Shown: positions 50,534-60,659 of the stretch, in pieces
Numbering within the stretch: the first letter of the stretch is position 1
Layout of the letters: each line of letters opens with the position of its first letter
Source of the DNA: Alloprevotella sp.
Lineage (GTDB): Bacteria > Bacteroidota > Bacteroidia > Bacteroidales > Bacteroidaceae
Direction of reading: 5' to 3'
NCBI GenBank assembly: GCA_017477205.1
Contig: JAFUXE010000005.1
Span: forward strand, 61,460-125,459
Length of the DNA: 64,000 nt
Position numbers and translations under genes: made by a program
Notes under the pieces: generated by a model
What the model saw: the letters and a program-made list of their open reading frames with translations, nothing else
What the model was told of the DNA's origin: nothing
Database searches by the model: none

Positions 50534-50590
50534 AAAAGACTCCTGATTTTTGTAAAAAGACTCCTGATTTTCGTAATCAGGAGTCTTTTT
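50534..50590 (-). terminator. terminator with a duplicated left arm
   Basis: AAAAGACTCCTGATTTTTGT (50534-50553) is repeated as AAAAGACTCCTGATTTTCGT (50556-50575); the second copy pairs with AATCAGGAGTCTTTTT (50575-50590). Either copy could pair with the right arm, giving two alternative hairpins. It ends the leftward kelch/AraC regulator gene. Confidence 0.75.
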
Positions 50591-50637
50591 TTAGAAAAAA
50601 TGCATTTTTTGCGACCAAAACCGCTGCGCGCGGCGCT

Positions 50638-52341
50638 TCATCGGGGCGGGAGATGCTCCGAGGCCCACTGCCTGGGCGTCTGGCCGGTGCGGCTGCTGAA
50701 GGCGCTGTAGAAGGCGGACTCGGAGGCGAAACCCGAGGCGGCGGTCAGCGCGCGCACCTTCATGGCGGGGTTCTGGCGCAGGAGCTCGCAGGCGTAGTCT
50801 ATGCGCATGGCGTTGAGCAGGTCGGGGAAGGAGCGGTATCCCTGACGGCGCAGGCTGGTGGAAAGCTCGCGGTCGCTCACGCCGAGAGCCGCCGCCACGT
50901 CGGACAGGTGTATGCCCTGGCTGAGGTAGCGCTGTTCCTCCAGCAGGTACCCTTGCATGAGTTCAAACGTCTGCGCGTCCGACGGGTTGTCGGCGTCGGC
51001 TGCGGGAACTGCGTCCCTGTCTTTCGCAGTAACGCTGCGCGCACGTTTGCGTTTCCTTATATAATATATAATAAGGAGTGCTACGGCGAGTAGCATCACG
51101 CCGCCTGCCACGACACACCAGAGCCACGATGCGGCTGCCCCGGCCCGTTCTCCGTCGCCCACGGGCAGGCGATAGACGCTGGCAGTGGGGTTGAAGTTGT
51201 CGTTGGGCGGGCACCCTCCTGCCACGACGAGGTCGCCCGAGGGCGAGAGGGCTGCCAGCGTGCAGACGCCCAGCGCGGGGAGGGGGTCGGTGACGTAGAG
51301 GCTGAGGCGGAGCGTGCCTCTGTCCGCACTGAGCGCGTCGGCATAGTCGGCACGCAGGACGTAGAGCCGCTGCTCGTCGTCGTAGCCCATGAAGTAGCCC
51401 CGCGAGCGGTCGCGGTCTGCCACGAAGCGGCTGAACCAGTGGATGACGCGGCCCTCATAGTCCACGGGCACGGCGTAGTCGGAGGGCAGGAGCGAGAAGC
51501 GTCCGCCATCGACGAGGGCGAAGGCAAACCGTCCGCCGTCGTTCATCACGGGCAGTATGTAGGCATAGCGTCCCGTCAGCGTGTCGCCCACGAAGCAGGC
51601 GTCGCTGCGGTAGTCCGTCTGTCCGATGACGGGGTGCCACGTGCGCAGGAAGGGTTCTTCGTAGGCATCGCCGCGCAGGCGGTCCACCAGGGCACAGTTC
51701 GCGAGGCGCTTGGCGTGCTCGTCCTCCTCGCCGAAGACGATGGCATCGTCCTTGTACGTGCGCAGTATGCAGGGCACCGAGCGCACTGCCGCCACGTCCT
51801 TTATGTGTAGGTTGGCGCGGCTGCCGTCCCACAGCTCCAGGCCGTCCTTCGCGTACCACGTGCCGCTAATCAGCACGCGCCCGCTGTCAAGCTCCGCGGC
51901 TGAGGCGAAGCAGCGTTTGTTGTCGAGGCAGCCGTAGCTGCTGAACGTGTGCGTCGCGGGGTCGTAGGTCTCCACCGTGAACGTCTGGCCGATGCCCAGC
52001 GGCTGCTCGTGGCCGCCCGCCAGCAGCACCTTGCCGGAGGATAGCGGCAGCACCGTGCCGTGGTCGTGCGTGTATGTCATCGGCACCGTGTGCCACGCCG
52101 CGCCGTCGAACCACTCCGCCGTCTGCACGGGCACGAAGCCCGTCGTGTGACCGCCCATCACGGTGAGTTCGCCGCCCTGCGTGAACAGGACGGCATGCCC
52201 CACGCGCGGCACGCCCATGTCAGGTAGCCGCTTCGCCGCAATCCTGTGAACGGGCATGGCCGCATCGTTTTGCGCCCAGACCGTGGGCAACGCGGAGGGA
52301 AGCAGGGTGCATAGCAGCGTTATGAGGAATGGCTTTTTCAT
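50638..52341 (-). CDS. membrane-spanning regulator: kelch-like sensor plus AraC-type DNA-binding domain
   Basis: 567 residues. A signal peptide (about 1-23, 'PSALPTVWAQ') is followed by a kelch/galactose-oxidase-like beta-propeller (about 40-395: 'VGHAVLFTQGGELTVMGGHT', 'GTVLPLSSGKVLLAGGHEQP', 'LDSGRVLISGTWYAKDG', 'LAALSPSGDLVVAGGCPPND'), one membrane span (about 407-428, 'WLWCVVAGGVMLLAVALLII') and a cytoplasmic AraC-type helix-turn-helix domain (about 460-565: 'LSDVAAALGVSDRELSTSLR', 'VRALTAASGFASESAFYSAF', 'RTGQTPRQWA'). A ligand outside would signal straight to DNA, without kinase and receiver domains. It lies upstream of the C10 peptidase gene, a candidate target. Confidence 0.85.
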   Translation of the reverse strand: MKKPFLITLLCTLLPSALPTVWAQNDAAMPVHRIAAKRLPDMGVPRVGHAVLFTQGGELTVMGGHTTGFVPVQTAEWFDGAAWHTVPMTYTHDHGTVLPLSSGKVLLAGGHEQPLGIGQTFTVETYDPATHTFSSYGCLDNKRCFASAAELDSGRVLISGTWYAKDGLELWDGSRANLHIKDVAAVRSVPCILRTYKDDAIVFGEEDEHAKRLANCALVDRLRGDAYEEPFLRTWHPVIGQTDYRSDACFVGDTLTGRYAYILPVMNDGGRFAFALVDGGRFSLLPSDYAVPVDYEGRVIHWFSRFVADRDRSRGYFMGYDDEQRLYVLRADYADALSADRGTLRLSLYVTDPLPALGVCTLAALSPSGDLVVAGGCPPNDNFNPTASVYRLPVGDGERAGAAASWLWCVVAGGVMLLAVALLIIYYIRKRKRARSVTAKDRDAVPAADADNPSDAQTFELMQGYLLEEQRYLSQGIHLSDVAAALGVSDRELSTSLRRQGYRSFPDLLNAMRIDYACELLRQNPAMKVRALTAASGFASESAFYSAFSSRTGQTPRQWASEHLPPR

Positions 52342-52395
52342 GGGGAAGGGGAAACGGGTGACGAGTGACGGGTGACAAGTGAGGGGTGACGGTAA

Positions 52396-52426
52396 AGAGA
52401 GCCTGAGCGGGGTGCCCGGGCTCTCT
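52396..52426 (-). terminator. terminator after atpH
   Basis: AGAGAGCC (52396-52403) pairs with GGCTCTCT (52419-52426), about 70 bases beyond the atpH stop. It supports separate transcription of the first part of the atp genes. No long T-run follows leftward. Confidence 0.5.
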
Positions 52427-52498
52427 CTGTATAAAAAGTGTAGCGTTGGTCGGCGCTGGCGGTGCGCGGGCCCCGGGGGAGGCGCCGCGGCCTTGCTG

Positions 52499-53038
52499 TC
52501 AGCGCAGCGAGCGGCGGAGCTCCTGCATCTGCGTGCGGAGGCTGGCGTCGAGGCGGTAGGTGTCGTACTCCAGGAGGAAGCCGCCGCCGAGGGCGGGGTC
52601 GGTCTCCGTGGTGAACTCCACGCGGCTCTGCGTGCGGGCCTCGACCATGCGGCGCAGCTTGTCAGCCGTGGCCTGGCTGACGCCGGCGGAGAGGACGAGG
52701 CGTCCGCGGACGATGCCCTGGCTGCGCTGGTAGAGCCGGACGTAGCCGGGGGCGATGAACGTCATCAGGTCGGCGCGGCGGTTGCGCGTCACGAGGCGGA
52801 GGAAGCGGCGCGCGGAGTGCGTGGCCTCGCCGCCGCCCACGGCGGCGCTGACGAGGAGGGCTTCCTTCTGCGCGGCGGTCAGCACGGGGCTGAGGAGGGC
52901 CTGCTGGAGGCCCGGCACGTCACGGAAGCTCTGCGCGAGGGTCTGCATTTCGCGGCAGACGCGCTCTGCCTCGCCGTTTTCCGTGGCGAAGCGCAGCAGC
53001 GTGCGGGCGTAGCGGGAGGAGATGATGCCGATGTCCAT
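52499..53038 (-). CDS. atpH: ATP synthase F1 subunit delta
   Basis: 179 residues, typical in length. 'IGIISSRYARTLLRFATENG' at the start and 'RLVLSAGVSQATADKLRRMV', 'VEFTTETDPALGGGFLLEYD' at the end are OSCP/delta features. Delta fixes the peripheral stalk to the top of F1. It lies 10 bases after atpF and is the last gene of the first atp block; atpA, normally next, is 9.3 kb away. Confidence 0.9.
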   Translation of the reverse strand: MDIGIISSRYARTLLRFATENGEAERVCREMQTLAQSFRDVPGLQQALLSPVLTAAQKEALLVSAAVGGGEATHSARRFLRLVTRNRRADLMTFIAPGYVRLYQRSQGIVRGRLVLSAGVSQATADKLRRMVEARTQSRVEFTTETDPALGGGFLLEYDTYRLDASLRTQMQELRRSLR

Positions 53039-53048
53039 AGGCTTGTGG

Positions 53049-53549
53049 CTACTTCACGTCGCTGAGCATGCGCTCGATGAACTTCTCCTGCTCGCCGTCG
53101 CGCTCAAGCTGGCGGCGGATTACCTTCTCCGCAATCTGCACGGAGAGGTCGGCAACCTGCGAGCGGATGTCGCGGAGGGCGACGTCCTTCTCGGCGGCAA
53201 TCTGCCGCTTGGCGTCTTCCAGCAGCTGGCGACCTTCGGCCTGCGCTTTGTCGCGGGCGTCCTGGATGATGCCGTCGCGAGCCAGCATGGCGTCGCGGAT
53301 GATTTGCGCCTGCTTCTCGCGCGCCTCCCGCAGGATGGTTTCGCTCTCGGACTGTATGCTTGCCAGCTTCTCGTTTGCCTCGCGTGCGTTCTTCAGGCTC
53401 TCGTCAATGAACTTCTTGCGCTCCTCGACGGCACCGAGTATGGCGGGAAAGCCGTATTTTGCCAGGAGGAGGAAGACGACGAGGAACGACACCAGCATCC
53501 AGAAGAGCAGGCCGAAGTCCGGAGTCAGTATGGATGGCATGTTGCCCAT
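53049..53549 (-). CDS. atpF: ATP synthase Fo subunit b
   Basis: 166 residues (ATG at 53549; an internal ATG at 53540 is an alternative). One N-terminal membrane helix (about 10-28, 'FGLLFWMLVSFLVVFLLLAK') is followed by a long charged coiled coil ('EERKKFIDESLKNAREANEK' and onward). It forms the peripheral stalk. 27 bases separate it from atpE. Confidence 0.92.
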   Translation of the reverse strand: MGNMPSILTPDFGLLFWMLVSFLVVFLLLAKYGFPAILGAVEERKKFIDESLKNAREANEKLASIQSESETILREAREKQAQIIRDAMLARDGIIQDARDKAQAEGRQLLEDAKRQIAAEKDVALRDIRSQVADLSVQIAEKVIRRQLERDGEQEKFIERMLSDVK

Positions 53550-53576
53550 AAGCGTGGATTTACTGCAAGGGAGGGA

Positions 53577-53855
<279 letters not shown>

Positions 53856-53915
53856 TTAATTGTTTTCGGATTACTCAGAATATTCAGAATACTCAGAATC
53901 TTTGAACTTTGAACT

Positions 53916-54986
53916 CTACTTATGGTGGCTGGGATGCGCCAGGCCGATATAGACACTGGAGAGCATCGTGAAGACGTAGGCCTGCAGGAAAGCCACGAGC
54001 AGTTCGAGGCAGTTCATGAAGATGAGCATCAGGAAGCTCACGAGCGTCATCGACGTTCCCATGCCCACGCTCACCTTGAAGGTGATGAAGATGAGGCACG
54101 TCAGCGAGAGGATGACCGTGTGGCCGCCGAACATGTTGGCGAAAAGTCGCATCATCAGGGCGAAGGGCTTCGTGAAGATGCCGATAATCTCCACGACGGG
54201 CATCAGCGGCACGGGGCACTTCATCATCATCGGCACGTCAGGCCAGAGGATTTCCTTCCAGTACTCCTTGCTGCCGAAGATGTTGACCAGCAGGAAGGTG
54301 AAAACGGCCAGAAGCATCGTGATGGAAAGATTGCCCGTCACGTTGGAGCCGCCCGGGAAGACGGGGATGAGGCCCATGAGGTTCGTCACGAAGATGAAGA
54401 AGAACACCGTCAGCAGGTAGGGCGCGTAGGGGCGGTAGTGCTTTTCGCCGATGCAGGCCTTGATAACATCGTCATGGATGTACATCGTGAGCATCTCCAC
54501 GGCACCCTTGAAGCCCTTCGGCGCGGAGTGGCTTCCCTCCGCACGGCGTTTCTTGTACCATCGCGCACAGGGGATGAAGATGAGCAGCAGGACGAGGATG
54601 TTTATCCATATCTGCACGACGTCCTTCGTTATGGAGATGTCCCAAGGACGGTCGTCATAGCCCTGCTCATAGACCTTGTCCTTGCGCTCTGGGTCGATGT
54701 AGAAGCCGTTGTACGTGCCGTCGGCACTCTCATGGAAGCGGCTGGAACTGAACACTTCCCAGCCGCCTTCGTGGTGCTTCACGATGACGGGCAGCGGCAG
54801 GTGCGTGTGTCCCCAGAGGTGCCATTCGTAGGCGTCGCTCATGTGGTCGAAGATAATCTTCTGCACGTTCACCTCCTCCCCGTCGGTCCCGGCCTCACCG
54901 GCCATCGCCGCACTCGGCAGGAACAGGGCGAGCAGCAGGGCACCCGTCCGCAGCAGTTGTTTCGTTATGTCATTGATGACTCTCAT
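53916..54986 (-). CDS. atpB: ATP synthase Fo subunit a, with exported N-terminal extension
   Basis: 356 residues, longer than classical subunit a because of a signal-like hydrophobic segment (about 10-28, 'LLRTGALLLALFLPSAAMAG') and a soluble domain (about 30-130), as in other Bacteroidales. The core has five membrane helices, the conserved arginine in 'FALMMRLFANMFGGHTVILS', and 'VAFLQAYVFTMLSSVYIGLA' at the end. It forms the proton path next to the c-ring. It is followed by atpE, 90 bases downstream; the gap includes a direct-repeat stretch of ACTCAGAAT units. Confidence 0.92.
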   Translation of the reverse strand: MRVINDITKQLLRTGALLLALFLPSAAMAGEAGTDGEEVNVQKIIFDHMSDAYEWHLWGHTHLPLPVIVKHHEGGWEVFSSSRFHESADGTYNGFYIDPERKDKVYEQGYDDRPWDISITKDVVQIWINILVLLLIFIPCARWYKKRRAEGSHSAPKGFKGAVEMLTMYIHDDVIKACIGEKHYRPYAPYLLTVFFFIFVTNLMGLIPVFPGGSNVTGNLSITMLLAVFTFLLVNIFGSKEYWKEILWPDVPMMMKCPVPLMPVVEIIGIFTKPFALMMRLFANMFGGHTVILSLTCLIFITFKVSVGMGTSMTLVSFLMLIFMNCLELLVAFLQAYVFTMLSSVYIGLAHPSHHK

Positions 54987-54993
54987 AGTCTGA

Positions 54994-55371
54994 TTATTCT
55001 GTTTTACGCTCTGCGCGCAGGTGGCAGATGCTTGTCGTTATCAGCGCAACGAGGAAGAGCGTGAGCACATTCGTCACAAACGTCATCCGCAACGGCGCCG
55101 ACACATATATATACACGGCCACGGCTACGACGGTCAGCAGCAGGCGGAGGCCCTTGAAGAGCATGTAGGCACCGACGAGCGTGCCGGCCTTTTCAGCTCG
55201 CTTGCGCCCGATGACCGTCAGCTCCGCCCACGTCAGGAGGGCGAAGCAGGCTGCGGGCACCAGGCTGATGGCGGCAAGCAGGGCCGCGGACTCGTCATAG
55301 ACGAAATAGCCCTCGGCGAAGAAGAGCAGCAAGCCGACACTCACGAGCAGATATACGGACCAGTACTTCAT
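54994..55371 (-). CDS. AtpI-like small membrane protein of the atp operon
   Basis: 125 residues from ATG at 55371, with about four hydrophobic segments ('YLLVSVGLLLFFAEGYFVYD', 'LLAAISLVPAACFALLTWAE', 'GLRLLLTVVAVAVYIYVSAP', 'TNVLTLFLVALITTSICHL'). It sits between atpC and atpB, 4 bases after atpC. A gene of this kind is present at this place in Bacteroidales atp operons and may help assemble the c-ring as AtpI does; homology to AtpI is not clear from sequence alone. Confidence 0.7.
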   Translation of the reverse strand: MKYWSVYLLVSVGLLLFFAEGYFVYDESAALLAAISLVPAACFALLTWAELTVIGRKRAEKAGTLVGAYMLFKGLRLLLTVVAVAVYIYVSAPLRMTFVTNVLTLFLVALITTSICHLRAERKTE

Positions 55372-55375
55372 ACCG

Positions 55376-55675
55376 TCATTCTTCCACGCAGAGCGAAACC
55401 CTGTTGTGTGCAACCTCGATGAAGCCGCCCCGGATGCTGAGCTCGTAGGGATGCTCACCCACGCACGTGACAACTCCCGCGCCGAGGCTGGAGATGATGG
55501 GGGCGTGGTTCTTGAGCACCTCGAAGCGTCCCTTTTCGCCCGGAACGGTGATGCGCTCCACCTCGCCCTCGAACAGCGTCTGCTCGGGGCTTACGATGGA
55601 GACCTGCAGGCCGTCGGGGACGCTCGTCCACTCTACGGCGTTGCCGTCGCGGCGGGTAATTTCTTTCTCTGCCAT
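55376..55675 (-). CDS. atpC: ATP synthase F1 subunit epsilon (short form)
   Basis: 99 residues. The beta-sandwich domain is present ('LQVSIVSPEQTLFEGEVERI', 'GEKGRFEVLKNHAPIISSLG', 'YELSIRGGFIEVAHNRVSLC'), but the C-terminal two-helix domain of longer epsilons is absent, as usual in Bacteroidetes. The first about 20 residues are a charged extension. It lies 6 bases after atpD. Confidence 0.88.
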   Translation of the reverse strand: MAEKEITRRDGNAVEWTSVPDGLQVSIVSPEQTLFEGEVERITVPGEKGRFEVLKNHAPIISSLGAGVVTCVGEHPYELSIRGGFIEVAHNRVSLCVEE

Positions 55676-55681
55676 AAGGCC

Positions 55682-57412
<1,731 letters not shown>

Positions 57413-57642
57413 CTAAAGGCTGAACCGGTTCGATTGGGATTCTCATCAATTAAAACTTTGAAACCGAGAAGGCTGTTCTGGCAATGGCGTGCCGATATGC
57501 GCTGACAAGCGTAGGGTCGGATTACAGAGACAGAAAGGGCGCTCAAATCCTATCTTTTCAGGAGTTTCATCACATCACCGGCTCAGCCATTTTTTGTGCA
57601 AAGCAAAACCAACACAATAATATATATAATAAAGGACAAAAT

Positions 57643-59007
57643 ATGGAAAACCTTACTATCGAAACGCAGAAGGCCGTGCAGTTCTTCGCCGAGCGAAGCG
57701 GCAAGGCCGATTACCTCGCCGAAGGAGCCGTGGAAGGCCTTGAACCGGAAGTGCGCCGCGCCCACGAGGCCCTGGAGAACGGCACCAGCAAGGGAGCCGA
57801 CTTCCTCGGCTGGCTCCATCTGCCCACAAGCATCGCGCCGGAGTTTCTGGCCGACATAGCAGAAACGGCACGCACGCTGCGTCAGCTGTGCGACGTCATC
57901 GTCGTAGCCGGTATCGGAGGCAGCTATCTCGGCGCACGTGCCGTCATCGAGGCTCTCAAGAACCAGTTCGTGGAACTCACGCCGCGCATCGTATTCGCCG
58001 GCAACAACATCAGCGAAGACTACTTGGCAGAGCTCCAGGCGTACCTGAGCGACAAGCGTTTCGGCATCATCAACATCTCCAAGAGCGGAACCACAACGGA
58101 GACGGCACTGGCCTTCCGCCTGCTGCGCGCACAGCTGGAGAAGCAGCTCGGACGCGACGAGGCCCGCAAGCGCATCGTCGCCATCACGGACGCCGTGAAG
58201 GGGGCAGCCCGCACTACGGCCGACAAGGAAGGATACAAGAGCTACGTCATCCCCGACAACGTGGGCGGACGCTTCAGCGTGCTCACGCCCGTGGGACTGC
58301 TGCCCATTGCCTGCGCAGGCTTCAACGTGGCAGAACTCGTGCGCGGCGCACAGGACATGGAAAACCTCGTCCGCACAGCACCCTTTGCCGAAAATCCTGC
58401 CTACCAGTATGCTGCCGTGCGCAACCTGCTCTATCGTGACGGCAAGAAAATCGAAATCCTTGCAAACTTCCAGCCGAAGCTCCACTTCATCGCCGAATGG
58501 TGGAAGCAGCTCTACGGCGAGAGCGAAGGAAAGGACAAACTGGGCATCTTCCCCGCCAGCGTGGACCTCACGACGGACCTCCACTCCATGGGACAGTGGA
58601 TTCAGGACGGCGAACGCACCATCTTCGAGACGGTCATCAGCGTGGCCACTCCTGAATGCGAAGTGCGCGTACCGAGCGACGAGGAAAACCTCGACGGTCT
58701 GAACTTCCTCGCAGGAAAGCGTGTGGACGAAGTGAACAAGATGGCGGAACTGGGCACGCAGCTTGCCCACGTCGATGGCGGAGTGCCCAACCTGCGCATC
58801 GTACTGCCGCGCCTGACGGAATACTACATCGGCCAGCTTCTCTACTTCTTTGAAATCGGCTGCGGCATCAGCGGTAACGTGCTCGGCGTGAATCCCTTCA
58901 ACCAGCCCGGTGTGGAAAGCTACAAAAAGAACATGTTCGCCCTGCTCAACAAGCCCGGCTACGAAGCAGAAAGCCGCGCCATCCGCGAGCGCTGCGGCCT
59001 TGACTAA
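57643..59007 (+). CDS. pgi: glucose-6-phosphate isomerase
   Basis: 454 residues from ATG 57643, preceded by AAAGGAC. PGI features: '[20 protein letters not shown]' (sugar-phosphate-binding glycine loop), '[20 protein letters not shown]' (SIS domain loop), '[20 protein letters not shown]' and '[20 protein letters not shown]'. It interconverts glucose-6-phosphate and fructose-6-phosphate in glycolysis. An upstream in-frame start at 57484 was rejected because the extra residues are unlike PGI. It is divergent from the atp operon and probably monocistronic, ending at a hairpin. Confidence 0.94.
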   Translation: MENLTIETQKAVQFFAERSGKADYLAEGAVEGLEPEVRRAHEALENGTSKGADFLGWLHLPTSIAPEFLADIAETARTLRQLCDVIVVAGIGGSYLGARAVIEALKNQFVELTPRIVFAGNNISEDYLAELQAYLSDKRFGIINISKSGTTTETALAFRLLRAQLEKQLGRDEARKRIVAITDAVKGAARTTADKEGYKSYVIPDNVGGRFSVLTPVGLLPIACAGFNVAELVRGAQDMENLVRTAPFAENPAYQYAAVRNLLYRDGKKIEILANFQPKLHFIAEWWKQLYGESEGKDKLGIFPASVDLTTDLHSMGQWIQDGERTIFETVISVATPECEVRVPSDEENLDGLNFLAGKRVDEVNKMAELGTQLAHVDGGVPNLRIVLPRLTEYYIGQLLYFFEIGCGISGNVLGVNPFNQPGVESYKKNMFALLNKPGYEAESRAIRERCGLD

Positions 59008-59060
59008 ACGGCAAAACGGCCAGAAATAGTCCTAAAAAAATAAGTCTTTAGACATATAAG

Positions 59061-59096
59061 AAGAGATGGAGACCCTGTAGCGAGTCTCCATCTCTT
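59061..59096 (+). terminator. terminator of pgi
   Basis: Perfect 13-bp arms AAGAGATGGAGAC (59061-59073) and GTCTCCATCTCTT (59084-59096) followed by TTTACTTTT. A smaller GCCCTG/CAGGGC hairpin (59114-59129) overlaps the msrA stop on the other strand. Confidence 0.85.
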
Positions 59097-59123
59097 TTTA
59101 CTTTTAGGAATGCTGCCCTGGCA

Positions 59124-59636
59124 TCAGGGCTCTTGTGCCTTCGCCCACCGAAAGAGTTCAAGGGGCAGGTGGCAGTAGCCCGCAGGGTTCTTGTCGAGAT
59201 AGTCCTGATGGTAGTCCTCGGCGGCATAGAAGTTACGGAGCGGGAGCAGTTCCACAGCGAAAGCCTCCCCTACCCTGCCGCGAACCTCATTGAAGACGGC
59301 TTCCAGCACGGGCAGTTGGCCGGCATCGGTGTAGAAGACGCCCGTGCGGTACTGCGTTCCCACGTCGTGCCCCTGCCGGTTCAGGCTCGTGGGGTCAATG
59401 GCGTGGAAATACATGCGCACAAGAAATTCCAGGCTTGCCACGTCGGCATCGTAGCGGACGCGCACCGTCTCGGCAAAGCCCGTACGGTCGGTACACACCT
59501 CCTCGTAGGTAGGTGCCGCGTCCGCATGGCCATTGGCATAGCCCACCTGCGTGTCCACGACGCCGCGCACCTGCTTGAAGAAATGCTCCGTTCCCCAGAA
59601 GCAGCCGCCGGCGAAATATATCTCTGCCGTCTTCAT
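59124..59636 (-). CDS. msrA: peptide methionine sulfoxide reductase MsrA
   Basis: 170 residues. The catalytic motif 'FAGGCFWGTEHFFKQVRGVV' (GCFWG, Cys about 12) and 'VGYANGHADAAPTYEEVC', 'FHAIDPTSLNRQGHDVGTQY', 'YHQDYLDKNPAGY' are intact. It reduces methionine-S-sulfoxide in oxidised proteins. Leftward, 18 bases after the small 88-aa gene, with which it is probably co-transcribed. Confidence 0.93.
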   Translation of the reverse strand: MKTAEIYFAGGCFWGTEHFFKQVRGVVDTQVGYANGHADAAPTYEEVCTDRTGFAETVRVRYDADVASLEFLVRMYFHAIDPTSLNRQGHDVGTQYRTGVFYTDAGQLPVLEAVFNEVRGRVGEAFAVELLPLRNFYAAEDYHQDYLDKNPAGYCHLPLELFRWAKAQEP

Positions 59637-59654
59637 GCTGAAGATTACTGCGCC

Positions 59655-59921
59655 TTACGCCTTGACGATAGCGTCGGAAAGGGCGTTTGCCTTCTCCGTG
59701 AAGTCGGCGCGAAGCTTTGCAAAGAACACCTTCGGACTTAAGCCGGGTTCCACGTGGCTGACGCGACAAACGGCATCGGCGTAGAGCTTTGCCACCTCGG
59801 CCATGAGCCCTTGGAGCTTTTCGCGGTCGCCCTGCTCCACCATGCTGAGTGCTACGCAGTCAGCGAAAAGTTCGCCGCAAATGCCTTTCACGGCTTTCTT
59901 GAGATTCTTTCTGCTTGCCAT
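59655..59921 (-). CDS. conserved 88-aa protein of unknown function
   Basis: A helical protein ('MASRKNLKKAVKGICGELFA', 'DCVALSMVEQGDREKLQGLM', 'LYADAVCRVSHVEPGLSPKV', 'FFAKLRADFTEKANALSDAI'). No signal peptide or known motif. A similar short protein is familiar from Bacteroidales genomes, but I cannot give it a function. It is upstream of msrA in the same direction. Upstream lies a tract of simple repeats. Confidence 0.65.
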   Translation of the reverse strand: MASRKNLKKAVKGICGELFADCVALSMVEQGDREKLQGLMAEVAKLYADAVCRVSHVEPGLSPKVFFAKLRADFTEKANALSDAIVKA

Positions 59922-59929
59922 ATATTAAA

Positions 59930-60080
59930 AGTTTACAAGTTTACAAGTGACGAGTGACGAGCCCTTGGGCATTTGACAATTTGACGATTGGACGATTGGA
60001 CGATTTACCGTTTGACGGTTTACTGTCAGATGTCAATTGTCAGATAGTCCAATTGTCAGATAGTCCAATTGTCCAATAAC
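59930..60080. repeat. composite of short tandem repeats
   Basis: In order: GTTTACAA units, GTGACGA units, 8-bp GACGATTG/GACGATTT units (59984-60010), and about two and a half copies of TCAGATAGTCCAATTG (from about 60037). No gene lies in 59922-60116. Confidence 0.75.
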
Positions 60081-60116
60081 TCGTCTGCTCGCATACTATA
60101 TTACTATTCTAATTTA

Positions 60117-60659
60117 TCACATCGGCTTAATGATTTCCATTCCCTTGCGGATGGCTTCCTCGTTCATGGGGAGGAGGTTCCAGTGGCGCTCGGGGAGGGA
60201 CTTCTTCAGTGCCTTCATGACGCTTTCAATGGAGACGATGGGGTGGAGCTTCAGGAAGCCGCCCAGAATCATCATGTTGAACGTCTTCATCATCTTCATC
60301 TCCGCCGCCGTATTCATGGCGTCGATTTCGTAGCATTCCACGTCCTCGCGCGTGGGCTTGTCAAGGATGCCGAAGCTGTCATAGATGATGGCTCCGCCTG
60401 CCTTCACCTTCGGCTGGAACTTGTCCAGCGAGGGCTGGTTGAGGAGGATGGCCGTGTCGTAGGTGCTGAGGATGGGCGAGGAAATTTTCTCGTCCGAGAC
60501 GATGACGGTGACGTTGGCCGTACCGCCGCGCTGCTCAGGACCGTATGCCGGCATCCACGTCACTTCTTTTCCTTCCATAAGTCCGGCGTAGGCGAGAATC
60601 TTACCCATGGAGAGCACGCCCTGTCCGCCGAAACCGCTGATGATTATTTCTTCTTTCAT
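60117..60659 (-). CDS. 2-oxoacid:acceptor oxidoreductase, gamma subunit
   Basis: 180 residues of the pyruvate/ketoisovalerate ferredoxin oxidoreductase gamma family: 'EEIIISGFGGQGVLSMGKIL' at the start, 'VTWMPAYGPEQRGGTANVTV', 'TYDTAILLNQPSLDKFQPKV'. With the alpha (61744) and beta (60656) genes and a ferredoxin (62834) it makes a multi-subunit enzyme that oxidises a 2-oxoacid with CoA and ferredoxin. The substrate could be branched-chain 2-oxoacids or 2-oxoglutarate; it is not decided by sequence here. The start overlaps the end of the beta gene by 4 bases. Confidence 0.88.
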   Translation of the reverse strand: MKEEIIISGFGGQGVLSMGKILAYAGLMEGKEVTWMPAYGPEQRGGTANVTVIVSDEKISSPILSTYDTAILLNQPSLDKFQPKVKAGGAIIYDSFGILDKPTREDVECYEIDAMNTAAEMKMMKTFNMMILGGFLKLHPIVSIESVMKALKKSLPERHWNLLPMNEEAIRKGMEIIKPM

